DNA of 64,000 bases from Aurantibacter sp034110465 (GCA_034110465.1 JAWUZD010000003.1:124001-188000); one strand, 5' to 3'; positions 44,651 to 52,856 are shown, counted from the stretch's first letter. Program-made: numbers and translations. The notes: generated by a model not told the origin, from the sequence alone.

Positions 44651-44686
44651 AAAACCTCGAAAACATTATGTTTACGGGGTTTTTTA
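44651..44686 (+). terminator. Intrinsic terminator of ssrA
   Basis: AAAACCTCG and CGGGGTTTT pair, with one G-U pair, and AAAC/GTTT extends the stem towards an ATTAT loop. A T-run follows. It begins 6 nt after the tmRNA 3' end. Confidence 0.8.
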
Positions 44687-44721
44687 TTTTAGCGCTAACA
44701 ATATAAAAAACTTAAAATCTT

Positions 44722-45078
44722 ATGACTTTAGAAGAATTAGTTGGTGTTTACAATATTTCTGGGAAAAACCAAGATGAAGAAAACACTGAATACAAAGGTG
44801 TTTTAAAATTGAGTTTAGATAGCAATAATAGAATTGTAGCTAAGTGGACTATTTTTGAAGACCAAACACAATTAGGTAATGGCTTCTTTAAAGATAATAT
44901 TTTAGTTATTAACTTTAATTACCAGTCAGAAGATTATAAAACGTTCAAAGGTGTTGTGGTTTATAAATGCATGACTAAAGATGTTTTAGATGGTTTTTGG
45001 TCTGAAAAACACGGCAACCCTTTATATTTAGGACAAGAAACAGCTTATAGAATTGACAACATTACAAGCCTGAATTAA
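44722..45078 (+). CDS. Small soluble protein, unknown function
   Basis: A 118-residue protein without a signal peptide. Alternating strands such as YKGVLKLSLDSNNRIVAKWT, GNGFFKDNILVINFNYQ and FKGVVVYKCMTKDVLDGFWS suggest a small beta-barrel of lipocalin-like type (fold guess only). It lies 36 nt behind the ssrA terminator and converges on the GLPGLI gene. No family recognised. Confidence 0.7.
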   Translation: MTLEELVGVYNISGKNQDEENTEYKGVLKLSLDSNNRIVAKWTIFEDQTQLGNGFFKDNILVINFNYQSEDYKTFKGVVVYKCMTKDVLDGFWSEKHGNPLYLGQETAYRIDNITSLN

Positions 45079-45092
45079 AAGGCTTCAACCAA

Positions 45093-45923
45093 TTATCTTC
45101 CCATTCTATTATTTCTAAACTCTTTCATTTTCTCTAAAACAATATCTTGGTATTCTTGTTTAGTAACTTCTTTTCCTTTGTTTGGAATAATGATCTCTAT
45201 AGGTTCTTCAGGGTTAATTACAATTTTTGAACACAAAATAGTTGTATTATCTGCACTCACTTCTAAAATTAAACCAGGCAATCCAGAATACTCTAAAGGA
45301 CCAGTAGCTACTGGTATTTGTAAGGTATACCAAGCTTCTACTTGTGTTAATTCTATTTGATTTCCTGAATCATCTTTCTTTTCGGCTGTTCTTAATTTTC
45401 CCCAAGAAAAAGCATACCAATTAAGATCATTTGTTGGAACTAACGCATTAGCCCTAAAGCATGTATAATTTCCTATCTGCTTAGTTTCGCCGCTTAATTG
45501 CCAGTCTATTTTAAGTAAACTATCTTTTACCATAAATCGTTTACCGTAAAATTCTTGATTTTGTATTTGGGTTTTATTTTTTAAATTTTTGTATTGCTGT
45601 CCAGGTGTAAAATTTTTACCCCAAGAATCTGTTGCTCCAGAAATAGCATCTATTTTTTCTTCTTCATAAAAACTAGATTCTTCTTTATTAAAAGACAATA
45701 CGTATGTTTTTTGTAATCTATTTTTTAATCTAGATGCTACATCTTTTTTTTGAGCCTCTGTTAATTGATTCCCCCATTTACCTAAGTCCATTTTTTCTTT
45801 TGAAAAATAATAAGCTTTAGCCTGAAAACCGTCTAATGAGACATATTCAAGATCACTATTTACACTAGTCGTTAAAACTAATAATAGTGATAAAAGACTT
45901 AATTTTAAAAGGTTTTTTTTCAT
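45093..45923 (-). CDS. GLPGLI family protein
   Basis: A 276-residue exported protein of the Bacteroidota GLPGLI family, named for the motif seen here as GPLEYSGLPGLILEV. A signal peptide (MKKNLLKLSLLSLLLVLTTS) is followed by the usual middle part with YTCFRANALVP and EAWYTLQIPVATGP. It is probably periplasmic or surface located. Role is unknown, though members often sit near TonB receptors. Confidence 0.9.
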   Translation of the reverse strand: MKKNLLKLSLLSLLLVLTTSVNSDLEYVSLDGFQAKAYYFSKEKMDLGKWGNQLTEAQKKDVASRLKNRLQKTYVLSFNKEESSFYEEEKIDAISGATDSWGKNFTPGQQYKNLKNKTQIQNQEFYGKRFMVKDSLLKIDWQLSGETKQIGNYTCFRANALVPTNDLNWYAFSWGKLRTAEKKDDSGNQIELTQVEAWYTLQIPVATGPLEYSGLPGLILEVSADNTTILCSKIVINPEEPIEIIIPNKGKEVTKQEYQDIVLEKMKEFRNNRMGR

Positions 45924-45998
45924 AACAGAATCATTTATTTGTTTATCAAAAATACAAAAATACTAAACATAATAGTTTTTTCTATGAAATATTTAACA

Positions 45999-46922
45999 TT
46001 AATATTGATTGAACCATTCAAAATGATCTTTCATTATTTTAGATTTATTAGTATTAATGTGTTCTATAAAAGCTTTTGCCACATAGGACATATTTTTAGA
46101 ACTTAGCCAAATAAGGTTCCAATTACTAACTATAGGTAGATCTTTAACTGGAATAACTTGTAAATCGCCATTCTGTAATTCGTTTTTAATTCCAATTAAA
46201 GGCATAATTGAAAAACCTAAACCAGCCAAAACAGCTTGTTTTATAGCCTCATTAGACGTTAATTCCATTTTTTTATAAGTAGACATTTTATGGGACGCTA
46301 TAAAACGCTCCATTGCAAACCGTGTAGCAGAACCTTGCTCTCTATATATTAAAGGTAATTGCTCCATATCTTTAAGTGATAAATTCCCTTTTTTTAAGTT
46401 GAATTGCTTTCCTCCAACTAGATACAATTTATTTTCCATTAGAGAAATAGTTTCAATTTTGAGATGCTTTGGTAACGTAGAAACCATAGCAAAATCAATA
46501 TCGTTATTTTCCAACGCTTTTACAACTTCTGCTTTATTGGTTACATCCATAACCAAATCTACACCAGAATTATCTTTTATAAAATCTGTTAAAAAATAGG
46601 GCATAGCATACTTTGCTGTGGACACAATAGCTATTTTTAATTTACCTGCTAATTCTCCCTGAAATGATAATGCTTTGTAATTTATTGATTCTACCTGAGA
46701 TAAAATATACTCAGCTGCAAGTGCTATTTCCTCTCCAAATTCTGTAATATAAATTTTCCTTCCTACAACTTCAAACAAAGGAATCTTAAATTGGTCTTGA
46801 AACTTCTTTAATTGAATTGATACTGCTGGCTGAGTTAAAAACAATTCTTCCGAAGCTTTTGTAACACTTTTAAGATCTGCTACTTTTTTAAATATTTCTA
46901 ATTGATGTAAAGTAAAATTCAT
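45999..46922 (-). CDS. LysR family regulator near sbtA
   Basis: A 307-residue LysR-type regulator. The HTH is in KSVTKASEELFLTQPAVSIQ with LKKFQDQFKIPLFEVVGRKI following; the rest is the periplasmic-binding-like effector domain with FAMVSTLPKHL and the GLGFSIMPLIGI loop. It is divergent from the sbtA unit and therefore likely controls it, as CbbR/CmpR/CcmR-type LysR proteins do for carbon uptake (inference). An AT-rich repeated site lies between the two divergent units. Confidence 0.9.
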   Translation of the reverse strand: MNFTLHQLEIFKKVADLKSVTKASEELFLTQPAVSIQLKKFQDQFKIPLFEVVGRKIYITEFGEEIALAAEYILSQVESINYKALSFQGELAGKLKIAIVSTAKYAMPYFLTDFIKDNSGVDLVMDVTNKAEVVKALENNDIDFAMVSTLPKHLKIETISLMENKLYLVGGKQFNLKKGNLSLKDMEQLPLIYREQGSATRFAMERFIASHKMSTYKKMELTSNEAIKQAVLAGLGFSIMPLIGIKNELQNGDLQVIPVKDLPIVSNWNLIWLSSKNMSYVAKAFIEHINTNKSKIMKDHFEWFNQY

Positions 46923-46950
46923 AAAATTTAATTATATATAACATAACAAA

Positions 46951-46973
46951 TATAAATAAAAATATATACAAAT
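46951..46973. promoter_or_regulatory. Candidate LysR site, copy 1
   Basis: TATAAATAAAAATATAT followed by ACAAAT. The first 17 bases recur exactly at 48221-48237. It lies in the 101-bp gap between the LysR gene and the divergent small membrane-protein/sbtA genes. The flanks ATATA and TATAT are inverted, as in LysR boxes, but high AT content makes this a weak indicator. Confidence 0.45.
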
Positions 46974-47023
46974 AAGATTTAATATTTGCACCAAAAAAAA
47001 GCGTAAAACTAAAAAACAACAAA

Positions 47024-47221
47024 ATGAAACCCAAAAAAAAAGCAACTGTCAATAAATCACGAATAGTAATACCTAACAAAATAAGTATTATAATATTTTG
47101 CTTACTTAGTTTGTTTTTCATATACCTATCACTAACCAATAATAGTTTATTTTTAACCGAATTATTACTAAGTTTTGGTCTTATTGGGTTTGCTGTTTTA
47201 AATAACAAAACAGCAAAATAG
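47024..47221 (+). CDS. Small two-TM membrane protein preceding sbtA
   Basis: A 65-residue protein with a basic N-terminus (MKPKKKATVNKSRIVIPN) and two hydrophobic segments, ISIIIFCLLSLFFIYLSL and LFLTELLLSFGLIGFAVL. It ends one base before the sbtA start, which argues for translational coupling and a real gene. The overlapping minus-strand ORF (46888-47208) is the weaker candidate. Function is unknown; a role as accessory subunit of the transporter is a guess. Confidence 0.6.
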   Translation: MKPKKKATVNKSRIVIPNKISIIIFCLLSLFFIYLSLTNNSLFLTELLLSFGLIGFAVLNNKTAK

Positions 47222-47222
47222 T

Positions 47223-48194
47223 ATGGACTTCAATCTACTTATAGATAATCTTACCAATCCTGCATTACTTTTTTTCTTTTTAGGCGTTTTAGCTGTTCAA
47301 TTAAAAAGTGATTTAAGTATTCCTGAGAACTCTTCTAAATTTATTTCATTATATCTTTTATTATGTATAGGTTTTAAAGGCGGACAAGAATTAGCACATA
47401 GCACTTTTAATATGGAAATTCTTTGGTCTCTACTTTTTGGAATTCTATTAGCTACTATAGTACCAATTTATACTTATTTCATTTTAAGAAAAAAGTTTAG
47501 CATAGAAAATGCTGGAGCAATAGCTGCCGCTTATGGCTCTGTTAGTGCTGTAACATTTGTAACAACCATTGCTTTTTTAGAAATGAAAAACATTCCATTT
47601 AGCGGACACATGGTTGCTGTAATGGCATTAATGGAAGCGCCATCTATTATGATTGGTCTTATTTTAATGACCATATCTAAAAAGAGAAAAAAGAATAACG
47701 AAGAAAGTATTCCAATGAAGAAAGTCTTACATCATTCTTTAACAAATGGAAGCGTTTTACTAATTATTGGAAGTTTAATTATTGGACTTTTAACAAGCGA
47801 AGCACAAGCTGAAGGCATTAAACCTTTTACAACAGACATCTTTAAGGGTTTTCTATCTGTATTTCTTTTAGACATGGGAATTACTAGCGGACGTAAATTA
47901 TCTGATTTTGTCAAAAAAGGTTGGTTTGCTTTTATATTTGCTATAGTAATACCAGTAATAAACGGCTGCCTTGTTGCAATAGCTTCTGGTTTATTTATGG
48001 AAGCTACAGGAAATAGACTTTTAATGGCTATTCTAGCAGCAAGTTCTTCATACATTGCTGTTCCTGCCGCTATGAAATTAGCAGCTCCAAAAGCAAATCC
48101 AAGCCTTTATATTCCCATGGCATTAGCAATAACTTTTCCTTTCAACATAACTTTAGGAATGCCACTATACTTATGCGTAATAAACATATCATAA
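47223..48194 (+). CDS. sbtA: SbtA-type sodium-dependent bicarbonate transporter
   Basis: A 323-residue membrane protein of the SbtA family with about ten helices. NPALLFFFLGVLAVQLKSDL is the conserved start; GFKGGQELAH, IAAAYGSVSAVTFVTTIAFL, MALMEAPSIMIGL and LAASSSYIAVPAAMKLAAP are the family core with the two inverted halves. In cyanobacteria it couples Na+ to HCO3- uptake. In a heterotroph it may feed anaplerotic carboxylases. The PII-like partner SbtB is not recognisable nearby; a 104-residue unknown protein follows instead. Confidence 0.88.
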   Translation: MDFNLLIDNLTNPALLFFFLGVLAVQLKSDLSIPENSSKFISLYLLLCIGFKGGQELAHSTFNMEILWSLLFGILLATIVPIYTYFILRKKFSIENAGAIAAAYGSVSAVTFVTTIAFLEMKNIPFSGHMVAVMALMEAPSIMIGLILMTISKKRKKNNEESIPMKKVLHHSLTNGSVLLIIGSLIIGLLTSEAQAEGIKPFTTDIFKGFLSVFLLDMGITSGRKLSDFVKKGWFAFIFAIVIPVINGCLVAIASGLFMEATGNRLLMAILAASSSYIAVPAAMKLAAPKANPSLYIPMALAITFPFNITLGMPLYLCVINIS

Positions 48195-48220
48195 TAAAAA
48201 GTTATAATATCAATAAAATA

Positions 48221-48240
48221 TATAAATAAAAATATATCAA
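48221..48240. promoter_or_regulatory. Candidate LysR site, copy 2
   Basis: TATAAATAAAAATATATCAA, matching copy 1 at 46951 in 17 consecutive bases, lies 37 nt before the small gene at 48277. It suggests that the same regulator or a shared upstream element acts on both. Confidence 0.45.
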
Positions 48241-48276
48241 ATATTTAAGTCAAATTTGTAATATAAAATTAAAACT

Positions 48277-48591
48277 ATGGAAACTTTAGAATTATTAAAA
48301 TCAGATATTAAAAACGCAAAGCAAGATATTAATTTAATTGACGGTTCTTTTTCTTCAAGCGAGGCTTCAGACATAATAAATGCATTGCTAAAAGTAAAAA
48401 TAAACTTTCATAAACTACATAGACTTTCAATTACCGAGGGAAACAGCAAAGACAAATGCGAGCTTGATAATTCTAGAATTAATGAACTTATTAACGAACA
48501 GGAATTCGCAAAAGCTTTTTTTACACAAGCAAGACTTCAAGGTAAGAAATTAAAAATGACAAGCACCATTTGTATAACAGTAGAAGATTAA
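48277..48591 (+). CDS. Small soluble protein downstream of sbtA
   Basis: A 104-residue, mostly helical protein. It starts METLELLKSDIKNAKQDINL and ends LQGKKLKMTSTICITVED. It has no PII signature or T-loop, so it is not an SbtB in the known sense. Shared upstream sequence with the sbtA unit and position suggest a role in the same response. A strong terminator follows. Confidence 0.65.
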   Translation: METLELLKSDIKNAKQDINLIDGSFSSSEASDIINALLKVKINFHKLHRLSITEGNSKDKCELDNSRINELINEQEFAKAFFTQARLQGKKLKMTSTICITVED

Positions 48592-48619
48592 TTTTATTAA
48601 GTGTTTAATTAGTTTGAAA

Positions 48620-48653
48620 AAGAAAGTCCAAAACTTGAGTTTTGGACTTTCTT
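48620..48653. terminator. Bidirectional intrinsic terminator
   Basis: AAGAAAGTCCAAAAC and GTTTTGGACTTTCTT form a perfect 15-bp stem around TTGA between the convergent small gene and the rhodanese gene. Confidence 0.85.
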
Positions 48654-48671
48654 AATTTTATAAAACTTTAA

Positions 48672-49040
48672 CTATTCAGTTGGTTTCCATTTAGAATATC
48701 CACCTTCTAAATCGTAAATTTTAGTAAAACCTAAATCTTGCATTTTTTTTGCACACTTAGCACTTCTTCCTCCTTTTTGACAAAACACAATTACAGGTTT
48801 ACTTTTATCTAACTCTTTAATTTGAGTATCAAAATCATCAGACAAAAAATCAATATTCTGAGCATTTAATATAGATCCAGCTTTAAATTCGCTAAGAGTT
48901 CTAACATCAACTAACTGAACTTGATCTTCTTTTAAAATCAATTCCATTTCTTTTTGTGTAACTATTTGTATGGTTTTATCATCTTTAGTTATACAACCAA
49001 AAAATAAAATTATAGCTAAAAAACAAAATACCTTTCTCAT
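48672..49040 (-). CDS. Rhodanese-like lipoprotein
   Basis: A 122-residue protein from the ATG at 49040, which starts a lipoprotein signal (MRKVFCFLAIILFFGC); an ATG seven codons upstream would overlap the next gene. The rhodanese domain has VQLVDVRTLSEFKAGSI and the active-site loop VFCQKGGRSAKCAKKM with the catalytic Cys. It could move sulfur or selenium, or reduce substrates at the envelope. It follows a cytoplasmic rhodanese by 4 bp. Confidence 0.85.
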   Translation of the reverse strand: MRKVFCFLAIILFFGCITKDDKTIQIVTQKEMELILKEDQVQLVDVRTLSEFKAGSILNAQNIDFLSDDFDTQIKELDKSKPVIVFCQKGGRSAKCAKKMQDLGFTKIYDLEGGYSKWKPTE

Positions 49041-49044
49041 ATCA

Positions 49045-49353
49045 TTATATCGTTGTTTCACCTTTCCACTCCATAAAACCGCCTAATAAATTATATGCAT
49101 TCTGGAATCCTAACTGATTCATAATTCCGCAAGCCTGACCACTTCTTCCTCCAGATTTACAATAAACAAAGTATGTTTTAGACTTGTCTAACGCCTCAAT
49201 ATCAGAAATAAACCCTTGACCTTTATGTATATTTATATTAATTGCATTCGGAATATAACCTTCGCTAACTTCGTCTTCAGTTCTAACATCTAAAATAACT
49301 GCATTATTAGAATCTTGTAATTGTGCAATCCACTCGTCTTGAGATAAATTCAT
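49045..49353 (-). CDS. Cytoplasmic rhodanese-like protein
   Basis: A 102-residue single-domain rhodanese with AVILDVRTEDEVSEGYIPNA, active-site loop VYCKSGGRSGQACGIM and the end LLGGFMEWKG. No signal peptide. It forms a two-gene unit with the rhodanese lipoprotein, so the pair could handle the same sulfur species on both sides of the membrane (inference). Confidence 0.87.
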   Translation of the reverse strand: MNLSQDEWIAQLQDSNNAVILDVRTEDEVSEGYIPNAININIHKGQGFISDIEALDKSKTYFVYCKSGGRSGQACGIMNQLGFQNAYNLLGGFMEWKGETTI

Positions 49354-49447
49354 TGTAATTTCTTTAATTAATTTATAAAGAACAAAAATACATTATTTAT
49401 ACCAAAAGGTTTAAAAACATTTTTTTTTCAAATTTTATGCTTAAAAA

Positions 49448-49479
49448 TTTGAAAACCGAACCAATCGTCAGTATATTTG
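49448..49479 (+). promoter_or_regulatory. trp operon promoter
   Basis: TTTG at 49448-49451, 20 nt, then TATATTTG at 49472-49479: a near-ideal Bacteroidota promoter. The start of transcription should be near 49485, just before the leader peptide ATG. Confidence 0.8.
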
Positions 49480-49490
49480 CATCATAAATT

Positions 49491-49538
49491 ATGAAAAACA
49501 ATATAAAAAATACTTGGTGGTGGAACTTTCGATACTAA
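49491..49538 (+). CDS. trpL: trp operon leader peptide
   Basis: A 15-codon ORF reads MKNNIKNTWWWNFRY with three successive TGG codons at 49515-49523, then TAA. It is followed by a terminator hairpin and the trp genes. Ribosome stalling at the Trp codons when charged tRNA-Trp is scarce would favour an antiterminator. The ATG is only about 6 nt from the predicted transcription start. Confidence 0.88.
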   Translation: MKNNIKNTWWWNFRY

Positions 49539-49577
49539 ACTCTCGTGAGCAAAACCATTACATCTATAAATTAGACT

Positions 49578-49607
49578 AAGGCTTATCTTTCACGATAAGC
49601 CTTTTTT
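49578..49607 (+). terminator. trp attenuator terminator
   Basis: AAGGCTTATC and GATAAGCCTT form a perfect 10-bp stem around TTTCAC, followed by a T-run, 40 nt behind the leader stop and 30 nt before trpE. A competing antiterminator arm is expected in CTCTCGTGAGCAAAACC or near it (49540-49570). Confidence 0.9.
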
Positions 49608-49637
49608 ATTTAAAATTCTGAAATAAAATCAGCATAA

Positions 49638-51032
49638 ATGAAAACATTTCAATTAAAAACACATTTTAAAAAAATACTTGCAGATACTATTACACCAGTA
49701 AGTATTTACTTAAAAATACGTGATAAATTCCCAAATAGCATTCTATTAGAAAGTAGCGACTATCATGCTAACGATAATAGTTTCTCCTATATTTGCTTTA
49801 ATCCAATAGCAACTATTAAAGTTGAAAATGAAGTAGTTACTCAAAAATTCCCTGACAACTCTATAACAATAGATAAAGCAGAAAACGTAACACAACAAAT
49901 ACAGAAATTCACACAACGTTTTAAAGCAGACCAAGATTTAGATTTTAAATTTATAAACAACGGAATATTTGGATATACAGCTTATGATGCCGTAAGATAT
50001 TTTGAAGATGTTTCAATCTCAAAAAAGCCAGATTCTTTAGAAATACCAGATATTCAATATGCTGTTTATAAAAACATTATTGCCATAAATCACTTTAAAA
50101 ACGAGGCATACATTTTTGCACATTGTTATGATTCTAAAAATAATGTAGATGAAGTTTTTCAACTTATAAAATCAAAAAATTACGCGACATATAAATTTGA
50201 TACTAATGCAGAAATAACATCAAACTTATCAGACATTGCCTATAAAGCACAAGTTGAACAAGCTAAAAAGCACTGTGCTCGTGGAGATGTATTTCAATTG
50301 GTATTATCAAAAAAATTCAGCCAAGAATTTAAAGGCGATGAATTTAATGTCTACAGAGCTTTAAGAAGCATAAACCCATCGCCATACCTATTTTATTTTG
50401 ATTATGGTAATTTTAAGATTTTTGGAAGTTCTCCAGAAGCTCAATTAGTCGTAAATAAAGGTATTGCGGAAATTCATCCTATTGCAGGAACTTTTAAGCG
50501 TACTGGAAACGACGAGCAAGATGCAGAATTAGCTAAAAAATTAGCAGCAGACAAAAAGGAAAATGCAGAACACGTCATGTTAGTAGATTTAGCCAGAAAC
50601 GATTTAAGTCGTCATGGAAGTCAGGTTAAGGTAGAAACTTACAGAGAAGCTCAATTTTTCTCTCACGTTATTCATTTAGTCAGTAAAGTTACAGGTAAAG
50701 TACATAAAAACACACCAACTATGCAAGTGGTTGCAGATACATTTCCAGCAGGAACATTAAGTGGCGCACCAAAACACAAAGCTATGCAGTTAATAGAACA
50801 ATACGAAACAACAAACCGAGCTTTTTATGGTGGCGCAATTGGATTTATGGATTTTAAAGGCAATTACAATCATGCTATAATGATTAGAACTTTTTTAAGT
50901 AAAGATCATGAATTACATTGGCAAGCTGGCGCAGGAATAGTCTCTAAATCTACTGCAGAAAGTGAATTACAAGAAGTTTATAATAAATTAGGTGCATTAA
51001 CTAAGGCTATTGAATTAGCAAAAGATATTTAA
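49638..51032 (+). CDS. trpE: Anthranilate synthase component I
   Basis: A 464-residue chorismate-utilising enzyme that makes anthranilate from chorismate with ammonia supplied by TrpG. The C-terminal core is complete: FQLVLSKKFSQEF, SPSPYLF-like NPSPYLFYFDYGNFKIFGSS, then HPIAGTFKRTG, ENAEHVMLVDLARNDLSRHG, FPAGTLSGAPKHKAMQLIEQ and the GAGIVSKSTAESE end. The N-terminal part carries a possible Trp-binding ESSDYH (ESS) motif of feedback-inhibited enzymes. First gene of trpEGDCFBA. Confidence 0.96.
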   Translation: MKTFQLKTHFKKILADTITPVSIYLKIRDKFPNSILLESSDYHANDNSFSYICFNPIATIKVENEVVTQKFPDNSITIDKAENVTQQIQKFTQRFKADQDLDFKFINNGIFGYTAYDAVRYFEDVSISKKPDSLEIPDIQYAVYKNIIAINHFKNEAYIFAHCYDSKNNVDEVFQLIKSKNYATYKFDTNAEITSNLSDIAYKAQVEQAKKHCARGDVFQLVLSKKFSQEFKGDEFNVYRALRSINPSPYLFYFDYGNFKIFGSSPEAQLVVNKGIAEIHPIAGTFKRTGNDEQDAELAKKLAADKKENAEHVMLVDLARNDLSRHGSQVKVETYREAQFFSHVIHLVSKVTGKVHKNTPTMQVVADTFPAGTLSGAPKHKAMQLIEQYETTNRAFYGGAIGFMDFKGNYNHAIMIRTFLSKDHELHWQAGAGIVSKSTAESELQEVYNKLGALTKAIELAKDI

Positions 51033-51033
51033 A

Positions 51034-51600
51034 ATGAAAAAAATATTAGTTATAGATAATTACGACAGCTTTACTTACAATTTAGTTCATTATTTGGAAG
51101 ACTTAGATTGTGAGGTTATAGTAAAAAGAAACGACAAACTAACGTTAGACGAAGTTGATGTTTTTGATAAAATTCTATTATCACCAGGACCAGGAATTCC
51201 AGACGAAGCAGGATTATTAAAAGCCATAATAAAACAATATGCACCAACAAAAAGCATATTAGGGATTTGTTTAGGTCAGCAAGCTATTGGCGAAGTATTT
51301 GGAGGAACACTTATAAATTTAGACGAAGTATTTCATGGTGTAGCTACAAACACAGAAGTTATTGTTGATGATGAAATATTATTCAAAAATATGGATAAAA
51401 CCATAGAAGTTGGCAGATATCATTCTTGGGTTGTAAATCCAAATTTACCAGAAGTATTAGAAGCTACATCTATAGATGCAAACGGACAGATTATGTCTTT
51501 ACGTCATAAATTTCACGATGTTCGCGGCTTACAATATCATCCAGAAAGCGTATTAACGCCAAATGGCAAACAAATTTTAGAAAATTGGGTTAATAATTAG
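51034..51600 (+). CDS. trpG: Anthranilate synthase glutamine amidotransferase
   Basis: A 188-residue class I glutamine amidotransferase. The triad is Cys79 in LGICLGQQAIGEVFGG, His168 and Glu170 in LQYHPESV; NYDSFTYNLVHYL and LLSPGPGIP are also typical. It supplies ammonia to TrpE and could serve aminodeoxychorismate synthase too. It starts one base after the trpE stop. Confidence 0.96.
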   Translation: MKKILVIDNYDSFTYNLVHYLEDLDCEVIVKRNDKLTLDEVDVFDKILLSPGPGIPDEAGLLKAIIKQYAPTKSILGICLGQQAIGEVFGGTLINLDEVFHGVATNTEVIVDDEILFKNMDKTIEVGRYHSWVVNPNLPEVLEATSIDANGQIMSLRHKFHDVRGLQYHPESVLTPNGKQILENWVNN

Positions 51601-51668
51601 TCCAAATAGTCTTCTGTTAGCAGTATTCAGTCTTTAGGGTTCTGTAATCAAAATATGTAAATACACAA

Positions 51669-51693
51669 TTTGTCATTCTGCTTAACAACAGAA
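51669..51693. repeat. Short dispersed repeat, copy 2
   Basis: TTTGTCATTCTGCTTAACAA followed by CAGAA, corresponding to the copy at 17734-17758. It lies within the 208-nt trpG-trpD gap. Confidence 0.5.
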
Positions 51694-51772
51694 TATATGA
51701 ACTCAATAAAGCATAAAAGCAAAACGGCTAACAACCAAAAGCTAAACATAAAGAAGCACTAACACAACAGTT

Positions 51773-51800
51773 CTCTTTCATTTGGAAAGAGTTATAGATA
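51773..51800 (+). repeat. Intra-operon hairpin repeat 1 (before trpD)
   Basis: CTCTTTC and GAAAGAG form a stem with a 5-nt loop, followed by TTATAGATA; the stem ends 17 nt before the trpD ATG. Corresponding units precede trpC and trpF. Confidence 0.8.
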
Positions 51801-51808
51801 GGAGAAAA

Positions 51809-52801
51809 ATGAAACACATATTAAACAGACTAATAAACCAAGAAAGCATCTCTAAACAAGAAGCTAGAAATGTATTAGTTAACATATCTGAAGGAAAATA
51901 TAATAAAAGTCAAATTGCATCATTTCTCACTGTTTATATGATGCGAAATATAACATTAGAAGAACTTCAAGGTTTTCGAGATGCGTTATTAGACTTATGT
52001 ATTCCTGTAGAAATTTCAGATTTTAATGCTATAGATTTATGTGGTACTGGTGGAGATGGAAAAAACACTTTCAATATTTCCACACTTGCATCTTTTATAA
52101 CTGCTGGCGCAGGCGTAAAAGTTGCTAAACACGGAAATTATGGTGTTTCTTCAGCTTCTGGTTCATCTAACGTAATGGAAACTTTAGGTTTAAAATTCAC
52201 AAATAATTCAGATGTATTAAAAAACACGCTAGATAAAGCAGGTATATGTGTAATGCATGCACCATTATTTCATCCAGCAATGAAAAACGTAGCACCAATA
52301 CGTAGAGAATTAGGTGTAAAAACATTTTTTAATATGCTTGGGCCAATGGTAAATCCGGCTTTTCCAAAAAATCAAATGGTTGGTGTTTTTAATTTGGAAC
52401 TACAACGTTTGTACGGTTATTTATATCAAAATACAGACAAAAACTACAGCATTGTTCACGCTTTAGATGGCTATGATGAAATTTCTTTAACAGGAAAAAC
52501 AAAAATAATAAGTAACAAATCTGAAGTAATGCTAGAACCTACAGATTTAGGTTTAAAACAAATCAGTCAGTCAGATATTTTTGGAGGAGAAACAGTAGAA
52601 TCCTCAGCTAAAATATTCAAAAACATTATATCAGGAAAAGGAACAGAAGCTCAAAACAATGTGGTTTGCGCTAATGCAGGTTTAGCAATTGCAACTGTAA
52701 ATAATATATCGCACAAAGAAGGACTTATTTTAGCAAAAGAAAGTTTAGCTAATGGAAGTGCAAATGCTAGTTTAGAAAAACTAATAGAATTAAGTAAATA
52801 A
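51809..52801 (+). CDS. trpD: Anthranilate phosphoribosyltransferase
   Basis: A 330-residue enzyme adding phosphoribosyl to anthranilate. The PRPP loop is LCGTGGDGKNTFNIST, and VAKHGNYGVSSASGSSNVME and HPAMKNVAPIRRELGVKTFF are standard blocks. I use the ATG at 51809 (MKHILNRLINQ); an upstream in-frame TTG at 51782 lies inside the hairpin repeat. Third gene of the trp operon. Confidence 0.96.
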   Translation: MKHILNRLINQESISKQEARNVLVNISEGKYNKSQIASFLTVYMMRNITLEELQGFRDALLDLCIPVEISDFNAIDLCGTGGDGKNTFNISTLASFITAGAGVKVAKHGNYGVSSASGSSNVMETLGLKFTNNSDVLKNTLDKAGICVMHAPLFHPAMKNVAPIRRELGVKTFFNMLGPMVNPAFPKNQMVGVFNLELQRLYGYLYQNTDKNYSIVHALDGYDEISLTGKTKIISNKSEVMLEPTDLGLKQISQSDIFGGETVESSAKIFKNIISGKGTEAQNNVVCANAGLAIATVNNISHKEGLILAKESLANGSANASLEKLIELSK

Positions 52802-52856
52802 CTCCTATTTTAAAATTAAAAAAGACAATAAAATTAAGAGTAATAACACAATAACT

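Noticed and set aside
46888..47208. Minus-strand ORF of 106 codons overlapping the LysR start
   Set aside because: It lies opposite the 65-residue protein that is coupled to sbtA, crosses the LysR start and the divergent regulatory region, and is a low-complexity hydrophobic reading of AT-rich DNA.
51782..51808. TTG start of trpD with nine additional residues
   Set aside because: This stretch is the hairpin repeat shared with trpC and trpF; the ATG at 51809 gives the normal TrpD start.
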